Shown: piece after piece, positions 26,316 through 35,174 of the stretch | How the letters are laid out: each line of letters opens with the position of its first letter | Numbering within the stretch: position 1 is the first letter of the stretch | Source: Natrinema sp. HArc-T2 | GTDB taxonomy: Archaea; Halobacteriota; Halobacteria; Halobacteriales; Natrialbaceae | Direction of reading: 5' to 3' | Assembly (NCBI RefSeq): GCF_041821085.1 | Contig: NZ_JBGUAZ010000003.1 | Location: 186,001-250,000 of the forward strand | Length of the DNA stretch: 64,000 bases | Made by a program: the position numbers and the translations under genes | The notes under the pieces: generated by a model | Seen by the model: the letters and a program-made list of their open reading frames with translations, nothing else | Told to the model about the DNA's origin: nothing | The model's database searches: none

Positions 26316-26390
26316 GGGTTGGTGGTCTAGTCTGGTTATGACACCTCCTTGACATGGAGGAGGCCGGCAGTTCAAATCTGCCCCAACCCA
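26316..26390 (+). tRNA. tRNA-Val, anticodon GAC
   Basis: A 75-nt cloverleaf. Acceptor stem GGGTTGG pairs with CCAACCC, discriminator A. The anticodon arm is CCTCC-TTGACAT-GGAGG with GAC at positions 34-36. The T-arm is GGCAGTTCAAATCTGCC. No CCA is encoded and no intron is visible. It reads GUC and GUU valine codons. Confidence 0.96.
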
Positions 26391-26650
26391 TTTCTAACGA
26401 CGCAACGACGAAAAGCGGAGCGCAGCGACAGGTCCGTTTCGTCGGAAATCATCACGATTGCTATAGCTCAGTTCTAACGGATCAACGACCGACGAGCGAG
26501 GGTGTCGCTGGTGCTAACGCGTACAAGCCGATCGTCTGAACCATCTCGAGCCAGTCACAGACGTCTCGAGTCAACTGTGTCTTTCCCCAGCAGAATACCG
26601 GTCCATCGAAACACCTGACCGAAAAATTGTCACTGTTTTCCACGATATTA

Positions 26651-26658
26651 GTTTATGC
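26651..26658 (+). promoter_or_regulatory. TATA element of the SBP56 gene
   Basis: GTTTATGC is centred 27 bp before the ATG at 26682, the usual spacing for a leaderless haloarchaeal transcript. Confidence 0.5.
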
Positions 26659-26681
26659 TACCGGTCGATGTAATATAGAAC

Positions 26682-28070
26682 ATGAGTTCGCACTCAAAGC
26701 ACGGCAGTGAAAGTCACGTCCACGAACACCATCCTGGGGCGGTGGGCTACGAGACGCCACAGGCCGCGATCGAGGAGGCGACTCGAGAGACTGTCGCCTA
26801 CGTCCCAGCCCTCTACGTCGGGACGGGGATCGACGCGCCCGACATGCTGACTGTCGTCGACATCGACCCCGACTCGTCGACCTATTGTGACATCATCGAT
26901 CGGATCGAGATGCCGACCGTCGGTGACGAGTTACACCACTTCGGCTGGAACGCCTGTTCGTCGTCCTGCCACGTCGAGGGGGCAGAACGACGATATCTCG
27001 TCGTTCCTGGCAACCGCTCGTCTCGCATCCATATTATCGACACGAAAGATCGGGAAAACCCCGAACTGGTCGACGTGATCGAACCCGAGGCAGTCTTCGA
27101 ACACGACCTCTCGGCCCCGCACACGGTCCACTGCATCCCCGAGGGACAGATCATGATCAGTATGCTGGGCAACGCCGACGGCGACCTCCCGGGCGGGTTC
27201 CTCCTCCTCAACGAGGACTTCGAGATCGAAGGGCGCTGGGACACGCCCGGCGACATCGAAATGAACTACGACTACTGGTACCAGCCACGCCGGAACGTGA
27301 TGGTCTCGAGCGAGTGGGCCGCGCCGAAAACCTACTATCCGGGGTTCGACCTCGAGGACGTCGAAGCCGGGAAATACGGCCAGAAGCTGCACTTCTGGAA
27401 CTGGGAGGACCGGACTGTCGAACAGACGATCGACCTCGGCGAAGCGGGGATGATCCCGCTCGAGGTGCGCTTCCTACACACCCCCGAATCGGACCACGCC
27501 TACGTTGGGGCCGCGCTCTCCTCGAACATGTTCCACCTGTACCGGGAGGACGGTGAGTGGCACGCGGACAACGTCATCGACGTGGAGGCCCGCGAACACG
27601 AGGACTGGGACATGCCCGTCCCCGGCCTCATCACGGACCTCCTGGTCTCGATGGACGACCGCTACCTGTTCTTCGCGAACTGGCTCCACGGCGAGGTCCG
27701 CATGTACGACATCTCCGATCCGTCGAACCCACGGCTGGCCGACACGATCTCCGTGGGCGGACTCTTCAGTGACCGCCAAGAGGTCCAGGGACGGGCGATC
27801 AACGCCGGCCCGCAGATGCTCCAGCTCTCGCTCGATGGCGAGCGTCTGTACTTCACGACGTCGCTGTACTCGACGTGGGACGACCAGTTCTTCCCCGAGG
27901 AAGGCGAGCAGGGCTCGGTGATGCTGAAAGCCGATGTGAATCCGCGCAAGGGGACGATGACCCTCGACGAGGAGTTCCTCGTCGACTTCGGGACGCTGCC
28001 GGCGGGACCGGCCCGCGCCCACGAGATCAGGTGGCCCGACGGCGACTGCACGAGCGACGTCTGGCTGTAG
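26682..28070 (+). CDS. SBP56-family methanethiol oxidase (selenium-binding protein)
   Basis: The 462-residue protein matches the SBP56 family throughout. Bacterial and human members oxidise methanethiol to formaldehyde, sulfide and hydrogen peroxide in a copper-dependent way. Diagnostic segments are YVGTGIDAPDMLTVVDIDP near residue 45, the Cys-rich HHFGWNACSSSCH motif near 85-97, LSAPHTVHCIPEG and the C-terminal RAHEIRWPDGDCTSDVW. The N-terminus is His-rich (about residues 5-17), which may bind metal. A ZIP-like membrane protein follows 137 bp downstream. Selenium binding by the cysteine motif is known for the family; no selenocysteine is involved here. Confidence 0.93.
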   Translation: MSSHSKHGSESHVHEHHPGAVGYETPQAAIEEATRETVAYVPALYVGTGIDAPDMLTVVDIDPDSSTYCDIIDRIEMPTVGDELHHFGWNACSSSCHVEGAERRYLVVPGNRSSRIHIIDTKDRENPELVDVIEPEAVFEHDLSAPHTVHCIPEGQIMISMLGNADGDLPGGFLLLNEDFEIEGRWDTPGDIEMNYDYWYQPRRNVMVSSEWAAPKTYYPGFDLEDVEAGKYGQKLHFWNWEDRTVEQTIDLGEAGMIPLEVRFLHTPESDHAYVGAALSSNMFHLYREDGEWHADNVIDVEAREHEDWDMPVPGLITDLLVSMDDRYLFFANWLHGEVRMYDISDPSNPRLADTISVGGLFSDRQEVQGRAINAGPQMLQLSLDGERLYFTTSLYSTWDDQFFPEEGEQGSVMLKADVNPRKGTMTLDEEFLVDFGTLPAGPARAHEIRWPDGDCTSDVWL

Positions 28071-28206
28071 AAACGACGATCGAAGGCGCTCCCTCGAGCC
28101 GACGACCGCTCGCGGGGGTGTGGACACGGCCCGCCGGCGGAACGCGGGCCGAGCGAAACGGTTCCAATACAATGACTGTCCATTCAACAAAAGCCGGTGA
28201 GCGACG

Positions 28207-28965
28207 ATGCGGATGAGCCGAGCGGCTGCGGCTGCGTTCGTCGCGCTCGCGGTCTGGCCCGTAACCGTCAGCGCCCACGGGGCTGGCGCAGAGACAGCAG
28301 CGACAGGAGGGCACGAGCCGGCGGTTCCGTTTGCCATCGCAATCGGGCTTTCGGTGCTGCTCGGCGTCGCGGTCGGCCTCGGAACCGTCTCGCGTTACAG
28401 AATCGACCCTGCCGCCGCGGACATCCACGACGTGACGACGCGACGTGAGGTGACGGCGCTGGTGATCGTGCTGGGACTTGCAGCGTTGCTGTCGGGTCTC
28501 ACCCAGCAGTGGCTGCTGGCGATCGGCGGCGGACTGCTCGGCGGGGCGGTCGCCTGGGTCGGACGCGGACACGGCGTGTCACCGCACGCCGGCTGTGCGG
28601 ACGCGGCACTCGGCGCGATACTGACCCATCGCGTCGTCGAAGGAATCCTCATCGCGGGCATCTACGCGACGAGCGCCTCGTTCGGCCTGGTCGCGCTCGC
28701 CGTCCTGACGGTACACGCACTCGCCGAGACGGTTGCCGTCGGGGGGCTGTACGCACCGGTCAGTCGCAGCTGGGGCGTCGCGAGCGTCCTCGCAGTCCAG
28801 TTCGGCTTCCTCGCCGGCGCCGTCGGTGGCAGCGTCCTCGTCGCCGGCCTCACACCACCGGTCGCCACGCTTCTCCTCGCTGGTGTCGGGGGTGCCCTCC
28901 TCGTCACGGGCACGACCGAGTTCCGCGTGGCGGCGATGGGGCAACGGCATCGTCTCGAGGCGTAG
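28207..28965 (+). CDS. ZIP-like integral membrane protein
   Basis: A 252-residue protein with a cleavable or anchoring N-terminal helix and about seven further hydrophobic spans. Two adjacent helices carry THRVVEGILIAG (His141, Glu145-Gly146) and TVHALAETVAVGG (His170, Glu174). These resemble the metal-binding H-x3-E helices of ZIP divalent-metal transporters, so metal transport or sensing is possible. Overall similarity to ZIP is limited to these motifs as far as I can see. A GGTGAG ribosome-binding site lies before ATG 28207. It shares strand with the upstream SBP56 gene. Confidence 0.65.
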   Translation: MRMSRAAAAAFVALAVWPVTVSAHGAGAETAATGGHEPAVPFAIAIGLSVLLGVAVGLGTVSRYRIDPAAADIHDVTTRREVTALVIVLGLAALLSGLTQQWLLAIGGGLLGGAVAWVGRGHGVSPHAGCADAALGAILTHRVVEGILIAGIYATSASFGLVALAVLTVHALAETVAVGGLYAPVSRSWGVASVLAVQFGFLAGAVGGSVLVAGLTPPVATLLLAGVGGALLVTGTTEFRVAAMGQRHRLEA

Positions 28966-29032
28966 CTGTGGGACGATACGGACGGCGGTCGAAATCGAAC
29001 GGTACAAACCCGCGAGTCGACTGCGCCCTGTC

Positions 29033-29941
29033 ATGGAAGTCGTCGGTCGGCTGCTGGCGCTGCTTGCGGTGTTGCTAGTCGGTGCCGGATTGCGGACGAC
29101 TGGCATCCTCGACCGCCGTCGGACCGAACTACTGAACGCCTTCGCGTACTACGTCGCGCTGCCGGCGCTGATCTTCGTCTCCACCTACGACCGAGCGATC
29201 GGCGAGTTGCTCTCGCCGGCACTGGTCGGTGGGCTTCTCTTCGTCCTGTTTACGACCGTGGGACTCGCTGCACTCGTCCACCGCAACCGTGACTCGAGTG
29301 CGCGCCGCAGCGTCGCGATCGTCCAGTCGTATCACTCGAATCTGGGCTATCTCGGCTTGCCGCTGGTCGCGGCGACGTTCGACGCGTCGGTGACGGCGAT
29401 CGCGAGCGTCGTCTTGGGTGTCGTGACGCTGACGCAGATGCCGCTGACGATTCTCGTCCTCTCGACGCTGAACGGGGCCGACGTCTCGCTCGCACGGGAA
29501 CTCCGCGGGCTCGCGACCAATCCCGTGTTGGCGACGCTGGTCGGCGGGCTTGCCGTCGGCTCATTCGGAGTCACGATTCCGTCGGTCGCCGCGAGCGGAC
29601 TCGACGCCGTCGGCTCGCTGGCGCTGCCCGTCGCGTTGCTCTGTGTGGGCGCATCGCTGCAGGTTGATCGCGCCGACGTCGATCTCGAGGCGACTGCCGC
29701 CGTCGTCGCGCTCAAAATCGGGTTGATGCCCGTGCTCGCGTGGCTCGTGTTCTCGACGCTGGCTGTCGACGCGGCGACGTTCACCGCCAGCGTGGTGATG
29801 TTCGGCACGCCGACGGCGGTCTCGACGTTCGTCTTCGCGAACGAACTCGGCGGTGACCGGGAGTTCGCATCGCTGAACGTCTTCGTCACGACGCTGCTCT
29901 CGATTGCGACGCTGTTCGTGCTCATCACACTGGTCGGCTAA
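29033..29941 (+). CDS. AEC family transporter (auxin efflux carrier type)
   Basis: A 302-residue membrane protein with about ten hydrophobic helices, the usual size for AEC permeases. Family traits are NAFAYYVALPALIFVSTYD in the second helix, the SYHSNLGYLGLPLV segment in the middle and MFGTPTAVSTFVFANELGGD near the C-terminus. Members move small organic anions such as malate; the substrate here cannot be read. Start ATG 29033 (MEVVGRLLALL) fits the first helix; the open frame further upstream overlaps the preceding gene and is not used. Confidence 0.88.
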   Translation: MEVVGRLLALLAVLLVGAGLRTTGILDRRRTELLNAFAYYVALPALIFVSTYDRAIGELLSPALVGGLLFVLFTTVGLAALVHRNRDSSARRSVAIVQSYHSNLGYLGLPLVAATFDASVTAIASVVLGVVTLTQMPLTILVLSTLNGADVSLARELRGLATNPVLATLVGGLAVGSFGVTIPSVAASGLDAVGSLALPVALLCVGASLQVDRADVDLEATAAVVALKIGLMPVLAWLVFSTLAVDAATFTASVVMFGTPTAVSTFVFANELGGDREFASLNVFVTTLLSIATLFVLITLVG

Positions 29942-30000
29942 GCACCACGTCGGCACCGGTCGATAAGCCTCGAGCGTGTGGGTCTCGAAACGAAGCCGTG

Positions 30001-30765
30001 CTACAGCGAGAAGAGGTTTTTGAGGCGACCGAGCAGTCCCGGACTGTCGTCGCTGTCGCCGTCGTCGCCATTGTCGTTCGCGTTTGGCTGTGAGTCCCGG
30101 TCGACCGAGCCGGCCAGCGGACCGGCATCGTTGGGTACGTCGGGACCGCTGCCCGTGTCACTGACGCCAGACGTCTCGAGGTCATCAAGCGAGAGATCGA
30201 CCTCATCGATCTCGGGGGTCGACTCGCGACCGTCGCCGGCCTCGGCAGCCCGGACATCTGCGCCTGTGACGGTGCCGTCCTCGACGCGCGCGGCCAACTC
30301 CTCGAGCGAGGCGTCGTCGGGCAGGCTCGAGGCGGCAGCATCGACCGTCGTCGCGTCGTCCGCGGTCGTATCCGGCTCGGACGGAGTGTCGGTGTCGCCG
30401 GTGTCGTCGGTGTCGTCGCTGTCGTCGGCTGCGTCCGCGTCCGGCTCGCTGTCAGCAGCTGTGCGGGCGACCGTCGCAGTCTCGGTGGCCGCTCCTGTGT
30501 CTGGCTGGCTCGCGTCGCCAGTCGTCTCGTCGGCTGCCGGAACGTCGTCCTCGTCGAACGTGGTCGTGACGGCGTCGGACTCGTCCGTCGTGGCGGTCGT
30601 GTCGCTCGAGTCCGCTGACTCGGATTTCGTCTCATCGAGCGACGCGAGAATGTCGTCGACGCTCTCCTCGGAGACGACACGCTGGGGGCCACCACCTGGC
30701 TCGAGGCTGTCGCCCGACTCGGCGTCGTCGGCCCCGTCCGAATCGGCTGCATGCTCGTCGCTCAT
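30001..30765 (-). CDS. Highly acidic disordered protein with amphipathic C-terminus
   Basis: I do not recognise this 254-residue protein. More than a third of residues are Asp or Glu and most of the rest are Ser, Thr and Ala, so it is expected to be disordered. Three short ordered-looking islands stand out: SEESVDDILASLDET near residue 32, ASLEELAARVEDGTVTGADV near 152 and EIDEVDLSLDDLE near 187. The final residues SPGLLGRLKNLFSL form a basic amphipathic helix that could bind membrane or a partner. It has no signal peptide. The next gene on the same strand is a BrkB-type protein. Confidence 0.7.
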   Translation of the reverse strand: MSDEHAADSDGADDAESGDSLEPGGGPQRVVSEESVDDILASLDETKSESADSSDTTATTDESDAVTTTFDEDDVPAADETTGDASQPDTGAATETATVARTAADSEPDADAADDSDDTDDTGDTDTPSEPDTTADDATTVDAAASSLPDDASLEELAARVEDGTVTGADVRAAEAGDGRESTPEIDEVDLSLDDLETSGVSDTGSGPDVPNDAGPLAGSVDRDSQPNANDNGDDGDSDDSPGLLGRLKNLFSL

Positions 30766-30848
30766 GGTGGCAGTCTGGCGCTGCCGAGGACATAACTGTT
30801 CCCCTGTTACGACAGTCAGGACTCCGAGACGATCGTGACTCGATCGAG

Positions 30849-31631
30849 TTACTCCGCGAGCGGGGGGTGTGCCCGGACGACGTTGAGGACGGCACCGACG
30901 AGGATGATGATGCCGGCGAAGTAGAGCCAGGTGACAAACAGGAGGACGACGCCAACGGCACCGTAGGCCTCGTACTGGGCCGCATTCGCGGCATAGAGCT
31001 GGAACCCTGCCTGCAGGAGCGTCCAGCCGACGGCGGCGAAGACCGCGCCGGGGAGCACCTCGCGCAGATCGACCGGAATCGGCGGCAGAACGTAGTAGAT
31101 CGGCAGGAAGACGAAAATGAGCCCGATCAGCAACGAGAGCCAGCCTAGGGCACCGACGAACGGGATGGTATCAGCAACAATCGCAAGCAGTGTCCCGATC
31201 CCGATCATCAGGACGAGCGCGCCCGCGCCGGCGACGATAACCGTGAGCCCGTCTTTGATCTGGTCAACCATCGAGTCCTCGGCGACCTCGTCGTAGACCT
31301 TGTCGAACGCCAGGCTCAGTCCCCGGAAGACTTTGAGCGCACCCCATGCGGCGACGACGAGCGCGACGATGGTCGCCTCAGCGCGCCCGGATTCGGTCGT
31401 CAGGGCATCGGTCACGAGTTCCTCGCCTGCCGCCGGGAGGAAGTCGCCAGCAGCGGTGATCAACTGCTCGGCTGTCTGCTCGCCACCGACTATCGAGCCG
31501 GCGACAAGCGCGAGCAAGACCAGCGGGATGAGCGACACGAACGCGTAATACGCGAAGCCGGCCGCAAGAAAGGTCAGATCGCGGTCGCTCGCCGTCCGAT
31601 AGATCGCAGTGAGCGTCTCGGGAACCTCCAT
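30849..31631 (-). CDS. YihY/BrkB family membrane protein
   Basis: A 260-residue membrane protein with six hydrophobic helices. The N-terminus has the family opening FLAAGFAYYAFVSLIPLVLL at residue 19, and VAAWGALKVFRGLSLAFDKVYD follows at about 93. The C-terminal half has YYVLPPIPVDLREVLPGAVFAAVGW. YihY/BrkB proteins were once called RNase BN or virulence factor; their transport role is not settled. Length is typical. It lies on the same strand as the acidic protein gene downstream, with an 83-bp gap. Confidence 0.88.
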   Translation of the reverse strand: MEVPETLTAIYRTASDRDLTFLAAGFAYYAFVSLIPLVLLALVAGSIVGGEQTAEQLITAAGDFLPAAGEELVTDALTTESGRAEATIVALVVAAWGALKVFRGLSLAFDKVYDEVAEDSMVDQIKDGLTVIVAGAGALVLMIGIGTLLAIVADTIPFVGALGWLSLLIGLIFVFLPIYYVLPPIPVDLREVLPGAVFAAVGWTLLQAGFQLYAANAAQYEAYGAVGVVLLFVTWLYFAGIIILVGAVLNVVRAHPPLAE

Positions 31632-31802
31632 AGGGACTGTACAGTAGTGCAGACCATGAACCTGTAAGTCGTTCGCACTCTCTGTGTCTCGGTCAGTGTC
31701 GATCTTTTCGCCGCGGCTGTCAGCAATCGTGACAGACCAGTTGTGTTGTCCCGACCGTCTCAGTCGGGAGTTCCACTCGAGGCGGGAACATCCACCGACC
31801 GA

Positions 31803-32546
31803 TCACCACTCCTGACAGAAGTTCTGCCCCGCGTAGACCGCGCCGTCGTCGGTGATGTAGACGCCGACACCGGCGCGGTCCCAGCTTGGCGTACGTCCCT
31901 CCTCGAGAATGGCCTGCCGGTGGGACGTGGAGTTCATCCACTGGTTGACCAGTCCGGTGGCGAGCCCTTCGGCGGTTCGGTGGCGAACGATACCGTCGCC
32001 GTCTGCTTGGCTGACGCGTCGACCGAGCCACGTTTTAGCGATGTTCTCGCCGTATCCCCGACAGTAGTCACCGACGTCCTGAAAGCGATCGCCGGGTGCT
32101 TCTCCGTCCGGGTTCCGGTGGGCGAAGTAGTCACGGCGGGCCATATCGGTGCTGTGTGCGCGCGCGACGGACGCAACTGTCCCATCCCACTCGAGCGGCG
32201 GGAGGTCGTGGGCAGCCCGTCGGTCGTTAATTTTGGCGTGGACGAAGTCCTCGACGGTCGCGGAGCGAACGACCTCGACGTCGGTTTCGTAACTCGAGTT
32301 TCCCAGATCCCCAGGATCGACCACTGTGGGGTTTCGCTCGCCGGCTGGTGGCGGCTCGGGACTGGGAGAGGGCTGCTCGCCGATGTCGAGACCGTCGATG
32401 AGCTGCGGTGCAAAGAGGGCGGTTCCGAGCGCGAGCGAACAGACGAGGACGATGGCGACGAGGAGGTTCACCAGTCCCCGCACGAGTCCACGGTCGGTGC
32501 TCCCGCCGGCGTTCGTTTCTTCGGTCGCAGGCCGCCGCCGATCCAT
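31803..32546 (-). CDS. Membrane-anchored CAP-domain protein
   Basis: CAP (SCP/PR-1) domain protein of 247 residues. A single transmembrane helix (LVNLLVAIVLVCSLALGTAL) near residue 27-46 follows an Arg-rich N-terminus, and a proline-rich linker leads to the domain at about 95-244. Conserved features are VHAKINDRRAAHDLPPLEWD, HSTDMARRDYFAHRNPDGE, then GYGENIAKTW and NQWMNSTSHRQAIL; the histidines and glutamates form the CAP cavity. Its ending GVGVYITDDGAVYAGQNFC matches that of the paralogue at 36093-37334. Function of archaeal CAP proteins is unknown; extracellular placement is inferred. Confidence 0.88.
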   Translation of the reverse strand: MDRRRPATEETNAGGSTDRGLVRGLVNLLVAIVLVCSLALGTALFAPQLIDGLDIGEQPSPSPEPPPAGERNPTVVDPGDLGNSSYETDVEVVRSATVEDFVHAKINDRRAAHDLPPLEWDGTVASVARAHSTDMARRDYFAHRNPDGEAPGDRFQDVGDYCRGYGENIAKTWLGRRVSQADGDGIVRHRTAEGLATGLVNQWMNSTSHRQAILEEGRTPSWDRAGVGVYITDDGAVYAGQNFCQEW

Positions 32547-32707
32547 CGCGTCGACAGTTGGCCCGTGGCTACAAGAGGACCGCGACCGCTCACAATGGCT
32601 GAGACATCCACAGCGTTTGATACAACGGTCGTCCGCTCGCTCGAGGAGGGAGTTTCGAGGACTATACCAGATGATGCTTTACGCTGAGACTGCAACGGTC
32701 GATATTG

Positions 32708-33433
32708 ATGCGCAAACGGACACTGCTTGCGTCAGTTGGCTCCGGTGTCGCACTGAGTCTGAGCGGGTGTATGGGTATGATCGGCAACGGGAGCGACGGC
32801 GAGTCGAACTCGAATACGTATCTCGACGCCAAAGAGTGGGAGGGAGTCGATGACCCGTCTAACCTCCCGTTCCCGACGCATGGCGAGGCGCTCCCGTCGG
32901 CGACCCTGCCGGCCCCGTTGCGGGACGGGACGGAGTTCTCGATGCCCGACGACTTCGAGACGGATCTGCTGGTGACGTTCATTTACACGACCTGTATGAC
33001 GATGTGTCCGCGTCTGACCGCCCTCATGGCGCAGACGCAGGACTACGCACGCGAGGAAGGATACAGTGATCAGGTGTCGTTCGTCGAGACGACGTTCGAC
33101 CCCGCCAGAGACGACGCCGACGCCTTCCGGGAGTGGGCAGACAAACACCGGGTCGAGATGGACGACGGGAACTGGTACTTCCTGCGGCCCGAGAACAAGG
33201 ACCGCGCGAAGGAGGTCGTTCAGGAGAACTACGGCGTGTATTTCACCAAAACGGAGCCGGAGGACATGGACGCCTACATGTTCTCACACACGGGTGTGAT
33301 CCTGCTCGCGAACAAGAAGGGGTACGTCGAACGCGCGTACAAACTCCAGGCCCAACAAAATCCCGAGTCGCCGCGGGTGTCCAGACAGGAGATCAACGAC
33401 GATCTGGCGACGCTGCGCGAACGAGAAGGCTGA
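32708..33433 (+). CDS. SCO1/SenC-family thioredoxin-fold lipoprotein
   Basis: SCO proteins deliver copper to the CuA site of cytochrome oxidase or act as thiol-disulfide reductases. This 241-residue protein has a signal ending in lipobox LSGC (Cys21 or so) and the SCO metal motif C-x3-C in YTTCMTMCPRL near residue 98-102, followed by the thioredoxin fold. The third ligand, a histidine in family members, fits MFSHTGVILL. It starts at ATG 32708; the TTG at 32705 is rejected. The gene is divergent from the CAP gene. Together with DUF420 and the cupredoxin it points to copper-dependent respiration. Confidence 0.88.
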   Translation: MRKRTLLASVGSGVALSLSGCMGMIGNGSDGESNSNTYLDAKEWEGVDDPSNLPFPTHGEALPSATLPAPLRDGTEFSMPDDFETDLLVTFIYTTCMTMCPRLTALMAQTQDYAREEGYSDQVSFVETTFDPARDDADAFREWADKHRVEMDDGNWYFLRPENKDRAKEVVQENYGVYFTKTEPEDMDAYMFSHTGVILLANKKGYVERAYKLQAQQNPESPRVSRQEINDDLATLREREG

Positions 33434-33485
33434 TCCCTCGCTCACCGCAGCTCGCGGTTATGGCTCCCCGGCCCCACACGCACGC

Positions 33486-33806
33486 TCATCCAGAGTGACT
33501 GTTCTCCGCCCCGTCGCCAAAAATCGTCTCGTGAACCCCAACGACGAGTCCGGGGACGACCGCCATGAACAGGTGTTCCTCGAGCGGAATCCCGGCAATG
33601 TCGACACCGGTCCGAAGGTTGATGTCGAAGACGCCGACGGCGAGGGTATACCGGTCCCAGACGTAGGCGATCGGGTACAGTGCGAGGATCGTCACCGCTG
33701 CCTTTCGGAGCGCGTTCGCGCGACGTAACAGGATGGCGGCGACAGTTCCCCACACGAGCTCGGTGACGAGGTAGGTGTACCGACCGAAGACGCTGATGTC
33801 GGGCAT
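33486..33806 (-). CDS. Lycopene cyclase domain protein, single domain
   Basis: A 106-residue membrane protein with three hydrophobic helices. GRYTYLVTELVWG, ALYPIAYVWDRYTLAVG and the acidic signature PLEEHLFMAVVPGLVVG match one half of CrtYcd-type lycopene beta-cyclases, which normally carry two such domains. The conserved E-E pair for carotenoid protonation is kept. The ATG at 33806 is set by a TATA element 25 bp upstream; a TTG at 33815 is less likely. It might pair with another half protein or act as a homodimer, or be a relict. No second half is seen in the window. Confidence 0.82.
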   Translation of the reverse strand: MPDISVFGRYTYLVTELVWGTVAAILLRRANALRKAAVTILALYPIAYVWDRYTLAVGVFDINLRTGVDIAGIPLEEHLFMAVVPGLVVGVHETIFGDGAENSHSG

Positions 33807-33826
33807 CGGCTGCAATTCAACGGCTG

Positions 33827-33835
33827 CTATAAAAA
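33827..33835 (-). promoter_or_regulatory. TATA element of the lycopene cyclase-domain gene
   Basis: TTTTTATAG on the minus strand is centred 25 bp before ATG 33806, predicting a leaderless transcript and fixing the start. Confidence 0.55.
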
Positions 33836-33910
33836 CACCTGGGCTGGCGCCACCCGGACAAAACGGGCAGTATCTTAAATACGTGGGGGGCAGTACATCA
33901 GGGCAGAAGG

Positions 33911-35068
33911 ATGAATATCGCTGATATCGCCACTACGGAGTTTATCGAAGTCGATGCTGGCACGCGCATGGGGAAAGTCCGTTCGCAGTTCGAGAACGGC
34001 AACCCCAAGGGAATCATCGTCACCAACGACGGGGAGTACGAGGGCGTCATCAGCGAGCGAGAGGTCCTCCAGTCTCACGTCGAAGACGACGCCAAGGTGT
34101 CGGCACTCACCAAACCAAGCCGGAGCACGCCATCACCCAAGGTCGACCGGCAGGAAGACGTCCGCGAGACCGCACGCGTCCTCGTCGAGAGCAACGCGAA
34201 GGTCGCGCCGGTATTCGAACACGGCGACCTCTGGGGCGTCATCAGCAACGACGACATCCTCGAGGCGGTCCTGGATAACCTCGATGCCCTCACCGTCGAG
34301 GACATCTACACCGACGACCCAGTCACGCTCCGTGAGGACGACGGGATCGGCAAGGCGATCAATCTGCTCCGAGAACACGGCATCTCCCGGCTGCCGATTC
34401 TCAACGAGAACGGCTACCTCTCGGGCGTCGTGACGACTCACGACATCGCCGACTTCGTCATCCGAGAGGACGACACGACGACGACCGGCGACCGGGTCGG
34501 CGACAGCCAGCGGATGCTCGACGTGCCCGTCTACGACATCATGAACAGCCCCGTCCAGACGACGACGCTCGATGCCACCGCCAAGGAAGCCGCCGAGGCG
34601 ATGCTCAAGGACGATTACGCGGGCCTAATGGTCACGCCGGCGGACGACGACCGCGTCGTCATCGGCATTATCACCAAGACGGACATCCTGCGCGCGCTGA
34701 CGTTCACCGAAGAAGAGCACATGGACGTTCAGATCACCAACATCTCGATGCTCGACACCATCACCCGGGAGTCGATCGTCCAGAGTATCGAGGACGTCTC
34801 GGACAAGTACGCAGACATGCAGGTGATGCACGCCCACGTCCGCTTCCACGAACACAACGAGAAACTCCGTGGCACCCCGCTCGTGCAGTCGCAGATCCGC
34901 CTGCGAACTAACAAGGGCCAGGTCGCCGGCACCGGCGAAGGCTACGGTGCCGAGAACGCCTTCCGCGTCGCACTGGACAAACTCGAGCGCAACGTCTTAG
35001 AGCTCAAGGGCGTCACCAGTGACGAGGAGTACCGCGGCCAGCTCCTGCGGAAGCTCAACGAGATCTAG
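33911..35068 (+). CDS. Four-CBS-domain protein with C-terminal ribosome-hibernation-like domain
   Basis: The 385-residue protein has four CBS domains in tandem over about residues 1-275, e.g. AINLLREHGISRLPILNENG and YDIMNSPVQTTTLDATAKEA, which usually bind adenine nucleotides. The last 110 residues (VHAHVRFHEHNEKLRG, then IRLRTNKGQVAGTGEGYG and a helix) resemble the fold of HPF/RaiA-type ribosome-associated factors. A sensor that links energy state to translation would fit, but this is inference. A TATA element (ATCTTAAATACG, 33872-33883) precedes it, divergent from the lycopene cyclase gene. Confidence 0.85.
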   Translation: MNIADIATTEFIEVDAGTRMGKVRSQFENGNPKGIIVTNDGEYEGVISEREVLQSHVEDDAKVSALTKPSRSTPSPKVDRQEDVRETARVLVESNAKVAPVFEHGDLWGVISNDDILEAVLDNLDALTVEDIYTDDPVTLREDDGIGKAINLLREHGISRLPILNENGYLSGVVTTHDIADFVIREDDTTTTGDRVGDSQRMLDVPVYDIMNSPVQTTTLDATAKEAAEAMLKDDYAGLMVTPADDDRVVIGIITKTDILRALTFTEEEHMDVQITNISMLDTITRESIVQSIEDVSDKYADMQVMHAHVRFHEHNEKLRGTPLVQSQIRLRTNKGQVAGTGEGYGAENAFRVALDKLERNVLELKGVTSDEEYRGQLLRKLNEI

Positions 35069-35096
35069 ATCGGTCGCGCTCGGACGACGGCTGTCG

Positions 35097-35106
35097 CATT
35101 TTTTGC
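35097..35106 (+). terminator. U-tract terminator after the CBS gene
   Basis: Six T residues (35099-35104) between CGCA and TGCG occur about 30 bp after the CBS stop codon. U-runs of this kind end many archaeal transcripts. Confidence 0.4.
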
Positions 35107-35174
35107 GCGTGGATGGGAGAGGACAGCGGATTCCACAGAATGAAAGCACTCGTAGGTAATCGAACGCCGACCTC

